The notes under the pieces were generated by a model. The model was not told the DNA's origin. It did no database searches and was given only the letters and a program-made list of their open reading frames with translations. The translations under genes and the position numbers were made by a program. A stretch of DNA of 64,000 nt, from assembly GCF_945952055.1 (NCBI RefSeq), contig NZ_CAMFHB010000021.1, positions 1 to 64,000 on the forward strand, in the 5' to 3' direction. Positions within the stretch are counted from its first letter, which is position 1; the number at the start of each line of letters is the position of its first letter. Shown here piece after piece: positions 31,108 through 40,403 of the stretch. The DNA comes from an uncultured Alsobacter sp. (GTDB lineage Bacteria; Pseudomonadota; Alphaproteobacteria; Rhizobiales; Beijerinckiaceae).

Positions 31108-32066
31108 GGGCGGACCCTCGGGTCGAGCACCGCGTAGAGCAGGTCCATGATGAGGTTGATGAGCAGGAACAGCCCGGAGATCGTGAGCACGATGCCCGCG
31201 ACCATCGGGTAGTCGCGGCCCTCGACCGCCTTGATCAGTGGCGAGGACAGGCCGGGCCAGTTGAAGACGTATTCCACCAGAACCGTGCCGCCGAGCAGCG
31301 TGCCGATCTGCAGGCCCACGACCGTGACCACCGGGCTCAGGGCGTTGCGGACCACGTGCCGCATCGTGATGCGGCGCGGCGTCAGGCCCTTGGCGCGTGC
31401 AGTGCGGACATGGTCGCGGGTCATGACGTCGAGCACGGACGCCTTTGTCATGCGGAAGACGGTGGCGGCGAGGCCCTTGGCGATGGCGAGCGCCGGAAGG
31501 GTCAGGAGCGTCAGGTGCTTGACAGGGTCCTGCGAGAACGGCGTGAAGCCGCCGGCCGGCATCCAGCGCAGCTGCACCGCGAAGGCGAGCACCAGCAGCG
31601 TGCCGACCACGAAGACCGGGATCGCCATCAGCAGGGCCGCGGTGCCCGACGCGATCCGGTCGAACCAGCCGCCATGCCCGAAGGCGGCCTTCACGCCGGA
31701 GGGAAAACCGACGGCGAGCCCGATGATGACGGCCGCGAAGATGAGTTCGAGCGTGCGCGGCAGGCGCAGCGCGATCTCGCTCGCGACGGGATAGTCGTCC
31801 TGCAGCGACTTGCCGAGGTCGCCCTGCACGATGCCCGACAGGAACGTCCAGTACTGTTCGATGAGCGGGCGGTCGAGGCCGAGCTTGTCGCGCAGCCGCA
31901 TGACCTGCTCCTGGCTCGGCGCGGCGCCGCCCGTCGACAGCAGCAACACGGCCGGGTCGCCCGGCACCAGGTGCAGCGTGAAGAAGACGATGGTCACGAC
32001 GAGGAAGGCGAGCAGGAGCGAGCCCCCGATCCTGCGCGCCAGCCACTTGGCCGCCTTGCCGTTCAC
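31104..32066 (-). CDS. Peptide-type ABC importer permease, DppB-like
   Basis: 320 residues with about six membrane helices; the start codon at 32066 is GTG. The N-terminal GGSLLLAFLVVTIVFFTLHLVPGDPA is the DppB hallmark. The EAA-like loop is RTARAKGLTPRRITMRHVVRNA, and the C-terminal DLLYAVLDPRVRP is also typical. It pairs with the fused permease-ATPase, whose start overlaps its stop codon. Confidence 0.93.
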
Positions 32067-32124
32067 GGCTGGTCGTCCGGCCTGAAAAGACGTGCGCCGA
32101 CAGCTGCCACCGCCTGGCGATAGG

Positions 32125-32297
32125 CTCTCTCCCTCCCCTGCAGGGGAGGGTGGCTCGCGCGCAGCGCGAGACGGGTGGGGGCCTCGCTGGGCATTTGCCG
32201 GGAAAGCTGGCCCGTCCCGAACATTGAGCCTTTCCCTGAACCGTGTTCCCCACCCCCGGCCTTCGGCCGGCTCCCTCCCCTACAGGGGAGGGAAAGC
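32125..32297. repeat. Type-2 palindromic repeat pair
   Basis: CCCTCCCCTGCAGGGGAGGG (32131-32150) is a perfect 20-bp palindrome. A near copy at 32273-32292 has TA at the centre. Between them are hairpins CTCGCGcgcagCGCGAG and GGCCTTCGGCC and a GGGTGGGG / CCCCACCC pair, so the unit is an inverted pair. It recurs at 54761-54938. It separates the binding-protein gene from its permease genes. Confidence 0.88.
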
Positions 32298-32349
32298 GCC
32301 CTCGCGGCGACGCCTCGATGCCTTCGACGGTGAGCCACCTCGCCAGTTC

Positions 32350-33861
32350 TCAGCCGAAATACGTTTCCTCGAGCAGGCCACCCGACGAGGTCGACAGGGC
32401 GCCGCCGATGTTGGTGAAGCCCTTCACGGACTTGTCGTAGCCGTAGCCCTGGGAGCGCCAGGCGAGGCCCACCATCGGGGCTTCCTCGATGCAGGCGCGC
32501 TGCATCTCCTTATAGATCTCGACGCGCTTGGCCTGGTCGAGTTCGGCGCGGCCGCGCTTGAGCGCGTCCGTCGTCCGGGGGGCGGGCAGCGCGAAGGAGC
32601 GGCCGTGCGAGGCCGACAGCGACGTGTCGATGATCGCCGACAGCCCGTCCGGATCGTTGTTGTCGGCGGCGAGCCCGTGGATGGCGATCTCGTACTGGCC
32701 CGTGGTGCCCAGGCTGACGCGCGTCGACCAGTCGGGCAGCTTCAGCTCGCAGTTGATGCCCACCGCGGCCAGATGCTGCTGCACCACCTCGGCGGTGTCC
32801 TTGTGCATGCCGTACTGGGCGGTGGCGAGCATGGTCGCGTTGAAGCCGTTCGGCACGCCGGCCTCGGCCAGCAGGGCCTTGGCTTTCGCCGGGTCGTAGG
32901 CCCAGCCCTTGGAGAGAACGGGATCCCACCACGGCGTGCCCTCGACGAGCGGGACGCCTTCCAGCGCCGAGCCGCGGCCGAAGAAGGCGGCCTTGACGAT
33001 GTCCTCGCGCTTCACGGCATGGCCGATAGCGCGCCGGATCCGCGGATCCGAGCACGGACCCTTCGAGCCGTTGAACAGCACGCACATGAAGGGGCCGGGC
33101 TTGGCGTCGAGCGCGAGGCGGGAATCCTTTTCGACCGACTCCATCGACTGCCACGGCACGTATTCGATCATGTCCACGTCGCCGGACTGCAGCGCGGCCA
33201 TGCGCAGGTTCTCGTCGGCATAGACTGTGAACTTGATGCCCTTCATCTTGGGGAAGCCGGGCTTGTAGTACTTGTCGTTGGCCGCGAGCTCGATCGAGGT
33301 GCCGCGCTCGGTCGCCGCGATCTTGTACGGACCGCAGCCGATCGGCTGGCCCGGCTGCGAGTTCCGGCTGATGATGAACATGTTGTAGTTGCCGAACCAC
33401 AGCGGCAACGACACGTCGGGCTGCTTGGTGACGAGCCGGATCGTGAACGGATCGACGATCTCGATCTTCTCGAGGCCGGCCACCTGGTTCTTGAAGTAGG
33501 CGGTCGACTTCTCAGCGCCGATCTGCTCGAGCGACCACTTCACGTCCTGCGCGTCGAAGCTGTCGCCGTTGTGGAACTTGACCCCCTGGCGCAGCTTGAA
33601 CGTCCAGGCCTTGCCGTCCGAGGACCAGGATTCCGCCAGTTCCGGCCGCAGGTTGCCCTTCGCGTCGAAGGCCAGCAGGCTGCGGTGGACCAGGAGCTTG
33701 ATGGTGCCGGCGGCGGCGCCGACATTGTCCCAGGGATTGAGGTTCGGCGGGAAGGCCGAAAGACCGTAGCGCAGGACGTTCGCCGACTTCTGGGCGAAGG
33801 CCGTCCGGGTCAGGACCGGAAGGGATGCTGCACCGACGATGAGGCTTCTGCGTGTCAGCAT
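32350..33861 (-). CDS. Extracellular solute-binding protein family 5
   Basis: 503 residues with a twin-arginine-like signal peptide (MLTRRSLIVGAASLPVLTRTAFAQ). The SBP family 5 fold is clear: LAESWSSDGKAWTFKLRQGVKFHNG, then DVKWSLEQI, GCGPYKI and DPRIRRAIGHAVKRED. Family 5 proteins bind peptides, nickel chelates, opines or other amino compounds for Dpp/Opp-type importers. The ATG at 33861 has GGAGA upstream. The cognate permease gene follows after 283 bases containing a repeat. Confidence 0.93.
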   Translation of the reverse strand: MLTRRSLIVGAASLPVLTRTAFAQKSANVLRYGLSAFPPNLNPWDNVGAAAGTIKLLVHRSLLAFDAKGNLRPELAESWSSDGKAWTFKLRQGVKFHNGDSFDAQDVKWSLEQIGAEKSTAYFKNQVAGLEKIEIVDPFTIRLVTKQPDVSLPLWFGNYNMFIISRNSQPGQPIGCGPYKIAATERGTSIELAANDKYYKPGFPKMKGIKFTVYADENLRMAALQSGDVDMIEYVPWQSMESVEKDSRLALDAKPGPFMCVLFNGSKGPCSDPRIRRAIGHAVKREDIVKAAFFGRGSALEGVPLVEGTPWWDPVLSKGWAYDPAKAKALLAEAGVPNGFNATMLATAQYGMHKDTAEVVQQHLAAVGINCELKLPDWSTRVSLGTTGQYEIAIHGLAADNNDPDGLSAIIDTSLSASHGRSFALPAPRTTDALKRGRAELDQAKRVEIYKEMQRACIEEAPMVGLAWRSQGYGYDKSVKGFTNIGGALSTSSGGLLEETYFG

Positions 33862-33922
33862 GACGGTCTCCAGCGCTACGGATCGTTGAGGTGGCGAGGC
33901 TGCGGCGCGCGCCGCGGCCCGA

Positions 33923-34726
33923 TCAGAGGACGTGGTGGTTGGCGACCGGGATCTGGCCGCGCACCGTGTCGAGATACTTGAAGTCGAACCGGGCCGAGGT
34001 GGTGCCGACGCCGTCGGAGGCCTGCGCCACCACGTGTCCCCACGGATCGACGATCATGGAGTGGCCCCAGTTGGCCTTCTTGCCGTCGGCGAAGAAGCCG
34101 GTCTGGCCGCAGGCCAGGAAATAGGTCTGCGTCTCGATGGCGCGCGCCCGCACCAGCGGCTCCCAGTGGTCCTTGCCGGTCTGCAGCGTGAAGGCGGCAG
34201 GCAGCACGATCACGTCGGCGCCTTTGTCGCGCAGCGCGCGGAAGAGCTCGGGGAAGCGCAGGTCGTAGCAGATGGCGCAGCCGATCGTGCGGTCGCCGAG
34301 CTTGTAGGTCACCACCTCGTCGCCGCGCGAGATCGTGTCGGACTCGCGGAAGGACGCGCCGCCGGGCACGTCGACGTCGAAGAGGTGGATCTTCGAGTAT
34401 CGCGCCAGCTCCTGGCCCTCCGGGCCGAACACGACCGTCGAATTGTAGAAGCGGTTGCCGCGGCGCTCGACCACGCTGCCGGCGTGGATCGTCACCTTGA
34501 GGCGCGCGGCCAGCTTGGACATGCGCTGGTAGGTGTCGCCGTCGGGGAACGTCTCGCCGCTCGCGTGGATCTGGGCGGGGTCGACGCCAAGATAGGCGAA
34601 GAGCTCCGGCAGCACGACGAGATCGGGCTTCTCCTCCGCCACGGCCTTCTCGATCAGCTGCTCGGCGGCGGCGACGTTGGCCGCCTTGTCGCCCTGGGAG
34701 TTCATCTGGATGAGTGAGGCCTTCAC
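33923..34726 (-). CDS. Carbon-nitrogen hydrolase (Nit/omega-amidase-like)
   Basis: 267 residues from a GTG at 34726. The start is set by GGAGGA 6 bases upstream; the frame to 34864 has no such signal. The catalytic triad of the nitrilase superfamily is present: Glu in VVLPELFAY, Lys in ARYSKIHLFDVD and Cys in GCAICYDLRFPELFR. The sequence is closest to the Nit1/Nit2 and deaminated-glutathione amidase branch. It is the first gene of the minus-strand series, 61 bases before the binding-protein gene, suggesting amide hydrolysis of an imported compound or a housekeeping repair role. Confidence 0.88.
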   Translation of the reverse strand: MKASLIQMNSQGDKAANVAAAEQLIEKAVAEEKPDLVVLPELFAYLGVDPAQIHASGETFPDGDTYQRMSKLAARLKVTIHAGSVVERRGNRFYNSTVVFGPEGQELARYSKIHLFDVDVPGGASFRESDTISRGDEVVTYKLGDRTIGCAICYDLRFPELFRALRDKGADVIVLPAAFTLQTGKDHWEPLVRARAIETQTYFLACGQTGFFADGKKANWGHSMIVDPWGHVVAQASDGVGTTSARFDFKYLDTVRGQIPVANHHVL

Positions 34727-35096
34727 GGGTGTTCCTCCAGTCGCAGTCGCATGACCCGTTCGGTCGGGTCGGGATCGAAGCGGAAAACCGGCGGGAGGCT
34801 CGATCCCGCCTTTGACGATCGTCGAGTTGACCGTTTCACAAGTCGAGGATTGCAGAGATCTCATGAACGGTCAATCAGTCGCAGGCCCCGCCGGATGGCC
34901 GCCCAGAGGCGTGGTTTTTGGCAGATTTGACAGTGCGATGAGCTGAATCCAGCACGGCTGAGGGATGAATTCGACAAGACCGCCCCTCTCGAAAGGCGAC
35001 GGCGGTTGACGGAATTCCACGCACGATTGTCCATTCGGTCAATCGAGTGGTGCATTCGGTCCCATATTCCGGTACTCTTGCGGCTGTGGAGGAGCC
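34727..35096. promoter_or_regulatory. Divergent control region with inverted and direct repeats
   Basis: This 370-base gap separates the nitrilase-like gene (minus) from the GlpA-like operon (plus). TTGACCGTTTCA (34827-34838) faces TGAACGGTCAA (34864-34874) as an inverted repeat. Two exact direct repeats, CATTCGGTC at 35032-35040 and 35053-35061, are 21 bases apart, and the second ends 35 bases before the GlpA-like start. They are candidate operators. No gene is seen here. Confidence 0.5.
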
Positions 35097-36497
35097 GTGA
35101 CGCAAGCCGCACGAGGCATGGGGGCCTTCGACGTCGCCGTCATCGGCGCGGGCGTCGTCGGTTGCGCCGTGGCGCGCGATCTGGCGCTGCGCGGGGCCCG
35201 GGTCGTGGTGCTGGAAAAGGCGCCCGACATCCTGGCCGGGGCCAGCAAGGGCAACAGCGCCATTCTCCACACGGGTTTCGACGCGCCGACGGGAAGCCTC
35301 GAGCACGCCTGCGTGCAGGCGGGCTACCGCGAGTACCTGGCGATCCGAAGCTCCCTCAACTTGCCGGTGCTCGAAACAGGCGCCGTGGTCGTCGCGTGGA
35401 CCGAGGACGAGGTCGCCCGCCTCGACGCGATCGAGAGCACGGCCCGGGCCAACGGAGTCGGCGACGTCGTGCGCGTCGACCGTGCCGCCCTGCTGGCCCG
35501 CGAGCCGAACCTGTCGCCGCGGGCGCTGGCGGGCCTCCTGGTTCCCGGCGAACACGTCATCGACCCCTGGTCGGCACCGCTGGCCTATCTGCTGCAGGCG
35601 ATGTCGCGCGATGCCGCCGTGCTGCGCGGGACCGAGCTCCTGGGCGGCCGCTTCGAAGCCGGCCGGTGGCGGCTCGACACATCCGCCGGGCCGATCGAAG
35701 CCACTGCCGTGGTGAACTGCGCCGGCCTGCACGGGGACACCGTCGACGAGCGCCTCACCGGGCGCCGGCATTTCGACATTCGTCCCCGCAAGGGGCAGTT
35801 CGTCGTCTTCGACAAGGCCGCCGCCCGGCTCCTCGGCACCATCGTCCTGCCGGTGCCGACCGAGCGGACCAAGGGCATCGTTCTCACGCCCACGGTGTTC
35901 GGTAATCTTCTCGTCGGCCCCACCGCCGACGAGCAGGAGGACCGCGAACGCGCCGACGTCGACACGCCGACGATCGAGGCGCTGCTCGAAAAGGCTGCCG
36001 ACATCCTGCCCGCGCTGGCGGGAATGCCGGTGACGGCCACCTATGCGGGGCTGCGGCCGGCGACCGAGCGCAAGGAATACCGCTATCGGCACGAGCCGGA
36101 GCTCAACCTCGTCACCGTCGGCGGCATCCGCTCGACCGGCCTCACGGCCGCGCTGGGTCTCGCGCGGCACGTCGGAACGGCGATCTCCGGCGAGACCCAC
36201 CGCACGCCGCCCTCGGACGCCCCCAGCCTCGCCGTGCCGGTCCTCGCCGAGCACATGGCCAGGGACTGGACCCGGCCGGGCTACGGCGAGATCGTCTGCC
36301 ATTGCGAGATGGTGACCCGCCGCGAAATCGAGGCGGCCCTCTCGGGGCCGTTGCCGGCCGGCGACATTGGGGGCCTCAAGCGGCGCACCCGCGCCGGCAT
36401 GGGGCGGTGCCAGGGCTTTCACTGCCAGGCACGCGTCGCGGCCCTGACCGCCGGGCGCCTGGCCGTCCCGATGGCCGCGGGACGCTGCGATGACTGA
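35097..36497 (+). CDS. GlpA-like FAD oxidoreductase with C-terminal BFD iron-sulfur domain
   Basis: 466 residues from GTG 35097 with GGAGGA upstream. The FAD-binding Rossmann motif VAVIGAGVVGCAVA is at about 13-26, followed by a DAO/glycerol-3-phosphate dehydrogenase domain with HTGFDAPTGSLEH. At the C-terminus a BFD-type [2Fe-2S] domain has C401 and C403 (VCHCEMV) and C438 and C443 (GRCQGFHC). The architecture is that of anaerobic G3P dehydrogenase subunit A, oxidising glycerol 3-phosphate or a related polyol phosphate or 2-hydroxyacid. It overlaps the next gene by 8 bases. Confidence 0.88.
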   Translation: MTQAARGMGAFDVAVIGAGVVGCAVARDLALRGARVVVLEKAPDILAGASKGNSAILHTGFDAPTGSLEHACVQAGYREYLAIRSSLNLPVLETGAVVVAWTEDEVARLDAIESTARANGVGDVVRVDRAALLAREPNLSPRALAGLLVPGEHVIDPWSAPLAYLLQAMSRDAAVLRGTELLGGRFEAGRWRLDTSAGPIEATAVVNCAGLHGDTVDERLTGRRHFDIRPRKGQFVVFDKAAARLLGTIVLPVPTERTKGIVLTPTVFGNLLVGPTADEQEDRERADVDTPTIEALLEKAADILPALAGMPVTATYAGLRPATERKEYRYRHEPELNLVTVGGIRSTGLTAALGLARHVGTAISGETHRTPPSDAPSLAVPVLAEHMARDWTRPGYGEIVCHCEMVTRREIEAALSGPLPAGDIGGLKRRTRAGMGRCQGFHCQARVAALTAGRLAVPMAAGRCDD

Positions 36498-37509
36498 CGG
36501 GCCGCGCCACCTGTCCTGCGACGTCGCCGTCATCGGCGCGGGGCCGGCCGGCCTGTCGGCCGCCACGGCGCTGGCCCGCGCCGGCGTCGGTACGGTCCTG
36601 GTCCTCGACCGCGAGGGCGAGGCGGGCGGCGTGCCGCGCCACTGCGGCCATCCCCCCTTCGGCCTTCGCGAGTTCGGCCGCGTTCTCACCGGTCCGTCCT
36701 ATGCGGCCCGCCTGCGCGACGAGGCGAGGTCCGCGGGCGCGGACCTGCGGACGAGCCACAGCATCGTGGCGCTGCTGCCGGACGGCCGGCTCGACGTGAT
36801 GTCGCCCGCCGGCCGCATCGACCTGCGGGCCCGGCGGATCGTGCTGGCCACCGGCATGCGCGAATCCTCCCGCGCGGCGCGCGCCGTCGGGGGCACGCGG
36901 CCCCTCGGCGTCATCAACACCGGCGCCCTGCAGGCCTATCTCCACCTCGAGGGTCTCGTGCCCTTCCGCCGGCCCCTGATCGTGGGCACGGAGTGGGTCG
37001 GCCTTTCGGCCGTCTCCACCTGCCTGCGGCATGGCATCCGTCCGGTCGCCGTGGTCGAGGCGGGCCGGCGGGCTTCCGCGCCCTGGCCGTTCTCGTTGTT
37101 CCCGCGGCTTGCCGGCATTCCCGTGCATTTCGGCACCGTCGTGCAGTCGATCGCCGGGCGCGAGCGCGTCGAGGGCGCCACGCTCCGGCACGCCGACGGC
37201 ACCGTCCGGACCCTCGCCTGCGACGGCGTGCTGTTCACCGGGGCGTTCGTGCCCGAGGCGACGCTGGCCCGCACGGGGCATCTGCGCCTCGATCCCGCCA
37301 CCGGCGCCCCGGCGCGCGACGCCGCGGGGCGCTCGTCCGACCCGTGCGTCTACGTGGCCGGCAACGTCTCCGGAGCCGCGCGATCGGCCGGGTGGTCCTT
37401 CCGGGACGGCAGGGCCGTGGCCGCGGCCGTTGCGGCGGACCTGCGGGCCCTGCCGCGCCAGGCGCAGGCCGCCGGCGACAGGCCTCGGGAACGGGAGGCG
37501 CAGCCGTGA
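36490..37509 (+). CDS. FAD/NAD-dependent oxidoreductase partner of GlpA-like protein
   Basis: 339 residues. Motif VAVIGAGPAGLSAATAL binds FAD; ATGMRESSRAAR and GVLFTGAFVPE are typical of the pyridine-nucleotide disulfide-type proteins that pair with GlpA-like dehydrogenases. No redox-active CxxC is seen. It starts 8 bases inside the upstream gene and its stop overlaps the kinase start (GTGA), so the three are tightly coupled. It probably transfers electrons from the GlpA-like subunit. Confidence 0.85.
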   Translation: MTDGPRHLSCDVAVIGAGPAGLSAATALARAGVGTVLVLDREGEAGGVPRHCGHPPFGLREFGRVLTGPSYAARLRDEARSAGADLRTSHSIVALLPDGRLDVMSPAGRIDLRARRIVLATGMRESSRAARAVGGTRPLGVINTGALQAYLHLEGLVPFRRPLIVGTEWVGLSAVSTCLRHGIRPVAVVEAGRRASAPWPFSLFPRLAGIPVHFGTVVQSIAGRERVEGATLRHADGTVRTLACDGVLFTGAFVPEATLARTGHLRLDPATGAPARDAAGRSSDPCVYVAGNVSGAARSAGWSFRDGRAVAAAVAADLRALPRQAQAAGDRPREREAQP

Positions 37510-38921
37510 CCGCGTACGCCGCCGCCATCGACCAGGGCACCACGAGCACGCGCCTGCTCCTCCTCGACGAGGACGGCGGCGTCCGCATGGTGTCCGCCGG
37601 CCGCCACCGGCAGATCCACCCCCGGCCCGGCTGGGTCGAGCACGATCCGCGCGAACTGCTCGCCGCCCTGCGGCACTGCCTCGACGCGGCGCGGGGCGTC
37701 CCGCGGCTCGGCATCGCCAACCAGGGCGAGAGCTGCCTCGCCTGGGACGCCGTGACCGGCGAACCGCTGTCCCCCGTCATCGTGTGGCAGGACAACCGCA
37801 CCGGCGACGCCATCGCACGCCTGCGCGCCGCCGGCGCCCAGGCCGAGACGCTCGCCCGCGCCGGCCTCCCGCTCGACGCCTATTTCTCGGCGTCCAAGCT
37901 GTCCTGGCTCCTGGAGAACGTGCCGGCCGTGGCCGAGGCGCGCCGTGCCGGCCGCTTGAGGCTCGGGACGACCGACGCCTTCTTCCTCGACCGCCTGACG
38001 GGCACCTTCGCGACCGACGTCACCACGGCCTCGCGCACCAGCCTGATGAACCTGGAAACGGGCGCGTGGGACCCGCTGCTCTGCGATCTCTTCGGTGTGC
38101 CGGCCGAGTGCCTGCCCGAGATCCGCGACACGGTGGGCGACTTCGGCGCCGTCGGGCCGACCCGCATCCAGGCCAGCGTCGTCGACCAGCAGGCCGCCCT
38201 CTACGGGCATGGTTGCCGCGTGCCGGGCGCCACGAAGATCACCTTCGGTACGGGCGCCTTCGCGCTCGCCGTCACGGGTGCCGAGATCGTGCGCGCTCCC
38301 GAGAAGGGCATGCTGCCCACCGTGGCCTGGCGCAAGGCGGGCACGACCACCTACGCCGTCGACGGCGGCGTCTACGACGTAGGCTCGGCGGTGGACTGGG
38401 TGCGCGGCCTCGGGCTCTTCCGGGAGTTCGCCGAACTCGACAGTTTCGACGCCGAACCGGCGATCGGCCGCGACCTCGCCTTCGTCCCGGCCCTGTCGGG
38501 GCTCGCCTGTCCGCACTGGGACCGTACCGCCGCCGGCACGTGGATCGGCCTGGGCGCCGGGACGACGCCGCGCGACCTGTGCCAGTCGCTGCTGGAGGGC
38601 ATCGCGCTGCTCACCGCCGGGGTGGTGGAGGCGATCGGCTCGCGGGTATCCGTGCAGGGCCCGGTGTCCATCGACGGCGGCGTCGCCCAGAGCGGCTACT
38701 TCGCGACGTTCCTCGCGGAAGCCATGGAGCGGGAGGTGGTGCGCCCCGCCTTCCACGAACTCACCGCGCTCGGCTGCGCCATGCTGGCCTGTGGGGATGC
38801 GCCCGCGCCAGGCGTCGCCGCCGGGCCGGCGGTCAGGTTCTCGCCGGGACGGGGCAGGGGCCTCGCCTGGCGCGAGCGCTTTGCGGACGCCGTGCAACGC
38901 AGCAAGGGATGGCGTCGATGA
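37506..38921 (+). CDS. FGGY-family kinase, glycerol-kinase-like
   Basis: 471 residues from GTG 37506. The phosphate-1 motif AIDQGTTSTRLLL and the glycerol-kinase-like segments GWVEHDPRELL, VIVWQDNRTGDAI and FGTGAFALA are present. The FGGY family signature region holds CPHWDRTAAGTWIGLGAGTT and SIDGGVAQS. It phosphorylates a polyol, most likely glycerol or a close analogue. It is slightly shorter than typical GlpK (about 500 residues). It is coupled to the oxidoreductases and followed 10 bases later by a DeoR regulator. Confidence 0.88.
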   Translation: MTAYAAAIDQGTTSTRLLLLDEDGGVRMVSAGRHRQIHPRPGWVEHDPRELLAALRHCLDAARGVPRLGIANQGESCLAWDAVTGEPLSPVIVWQDNRTGDAIARLRAAGAQAETLARAGLPLDAYFSASKLSWLLENVPAVAEARRAGRLRLGTTDAFFLDRLTGTFATDVTTASRTSLMNLETGAWDPLLCDLFGVPAECLPEIRDTVGDFGAVGPTRIQASVVDQQAALYGHGCRVPGATKITFGTGAFALAVTGAEIVRAPEKGMLPTVAWRKAGTTTYAVDGGVYDVGSAVDWVRGLGLFREFAELDSFDAEPAIGRDLAFVPALSGLACPHWDRTAAGTWIGLGAGTTPRDLCQSLLEGIALLTAGVVEAIGSRVSVQGPVSIDGGVAQSGYFATFLAEAMEREVVRPAFHELTALGCAMLACGDAPAPGVAAGPAVRFSPGRGRGLAWRERFADAVQRSKGWRR

Positions 38922-38931
38922 CGGGGAGGGG

Positions 38932-39708
38932 ATGATGCGGCCTGTGGCTCGTCAGGAACTGATCGTCGGGTATCTGTCGCGGCAGGGCCGCATGACGGTC
39001 GACGGGCTCGCGGCGAGCCTCTCGGCGTCACGCGAGACCATCCGCCGCGACCTGGCGGCGCTGGCCCGGGCGGGTCGGATTCGCAAGTACCATGGCGGGG
39101 CCGCCCCGGTCGGGCCCTCCGACACCGGCTCCGTCACGGAAGGCTCTTTCCAGGCCCGGATGGGCGAGAACGTCGCGGCGAAGCGGGCTGTCGGCCAGGC
39201 GGCGGCCGCGCTCTTCAAGGCCGGCGACAGCATCTTCGTCGACACGGGCACCACCACCGTCCTGTTCGCGGAGGAACTCGGCAAGCTCGCCGGCCTCACC
39301 GTCATCACCAACTCGGCGATGGCCGCCCAGCATGTCGGCCGCTCCGGCCAGAACCGCGTGTTCCTGGTGGGCGGGGAGTATCGCGACGGCAGCGCCCAGA
39401 ACGTCGGGCGGATGGCCGTGGAGCAGATCGCCACGCTGCGCGCCGCCCATGCCGTGCTCACCGTGGGCTCGATCGACGTCGACGGCATTCTCGACTTCGA
39501 CCCGGAGGAGACGGAGATCGCCCGGGCGATGATCGCCCAGGCGCGCAGCGTCACCGTCATCGCCGACGGCTCCAAGCTCGGCCGCCCGGCGGTCTTCAAG
39601 GTCTGCGACTACTCACGCATCCAGCGCCTCGTCATCGACGTCCCGCCGGAGGGGGAGATCCGGCGGGCCCTGATGGCGGCGGGCGTGGAGATCCTGGTGA
39701 CGGGCTGA
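38932..39708 (+). CDS. DeoR-family transcriptional regulator (GlpR-like)
   Basis: 258 residues. The N-terminal winged helix has MTVDGLAASLSASRETIRRDL and IRKYHGGA, the DeoR signature. The C-terminal sugar-phosphate sensor domain shows DSIFVDTGTTT and VLTVGSIDVDGILDFDPEE. It probably represses this operon and is relieved by a phosphorylated polyol. The 21-bp-spaced CATTCGGTC repeats at 35032-35061 are its best candidate operators. Two adjacent ATGs (38932, 38935) follow GGGGAGGGG; the first is given. Confidence 0.9.
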   Translation: MMRPVARQELIVGYLSRQGRMTVDGLAASLSASRETIRRDLAALARAGRIRKYHGGAAPVGPSDTGSVTEGSFQARMGENVAAKRAVGQAAAALFKAGDSIFVDTGTTTVLFAEELGKLAGLTVITNSAMAAQHVGRSGQNRVFLVGGEYRDGSAQNVGRMAVEQIATLRAAHAVLTVGSIDVDGILDFDPEETEIARAMIAQARSVTVIADGSKLGRPAVFKVCDYSRIQRLVIDVPPEGEIRRALMAAGVEILVTG

Positions 39709-39747
39709 GCGCCGTCTACGGCGTGCTCGTAGACTTCCGCGACCCCG

Positions 39748-40308
39748 TCACCGCTGCGGCATCATCCGCCGCATCGTGCCGTCGCGCAGCACCACGTGGT
39801 GGAACACGGCGGCGGCTGCATGGAGGGCGGCCAGGCCAATGAGGGCGAAGGACAGGAGCTCGTGGACCTCCTTGGCGGAGCGCCCCAGTGCCCGGTTGGC
39901 CTCGATGGGCGAGGCGATCGTGAACAGTCCGAGGTCGATGCCGCGGCCGCGCAGGAAGATGGTGGCGAGCCCGGCGATCGGCACCACCAGCATCAGCGCG
40001 TAGAGCCCCAGATGGCCGGCGCCCGCGAGCTTTTCGAGCAGAGGGCTACCTCCTGCCTCCGGCGCCGGGGCTCCGGTGATCAGGCGCGAGACCAGCCGGA
40101 GTGCGAGCAGCACCAGGAGGGCCAGCCCCACGATCATGTGAACCTGGACCACGGTGTTCTCGTAGGCCCTCGGAAAGGCATCGACCGTCAGCCCGAGCAG
40201 GAAGGCGAACAGGATGCCTACCGCCATGCTCCAGTGCAGCGCGCGGGCCACGGGACCGTAGGCCCGCGGCTGTTGCTTGGTGCCGGACATCCGCATCACG
40301 TCGGTCAT
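39748..40308 (-). CDS. Cytochrome b561-family membrane protein
   Basis: 186 residues with four membrane helices. The heme-ligand histidines fit the family: RALHWSMA, QVHMIVGLALL, GHLGLYALM, and KEVHELLSFALIGLAALHAAAA. It is a small di-heme electron carrier of the inner membrane that transfers electrons between quinol and a periplasmic partner. It is a close paralogue of the next gene (same ending pattern, LRDGTMRRMMPQR against LRDGTLRRMWPSR), so a tandem duplication is evident. Confidence 0.92.
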   Translation of the reverse strand: MTDVMRMSGTKQQPRAYGPVARALHWSMAVGILFAFLLGLTVDAFPRAYENTVVQVHMIVGLALLVLLALRLVSRLITGAPAPEAGGSPLLEKLAGAGHLGLYALMLVVPIAGLATIFLRGRGIDLGLFTIASPIEANRALGRSAKEVHELLSFALIGLAALHAAAAVFHHVVLRDGTMRRMMPQR

Positions 40309-40403
40309 TGGGTATCCCCCTATTCAACAAGCGATGGAGGGACAATGCACGACAGGGGATCGCACGAGCATGTCCCGATCATTACGGATCGGTCATGTCG
40401 CGA

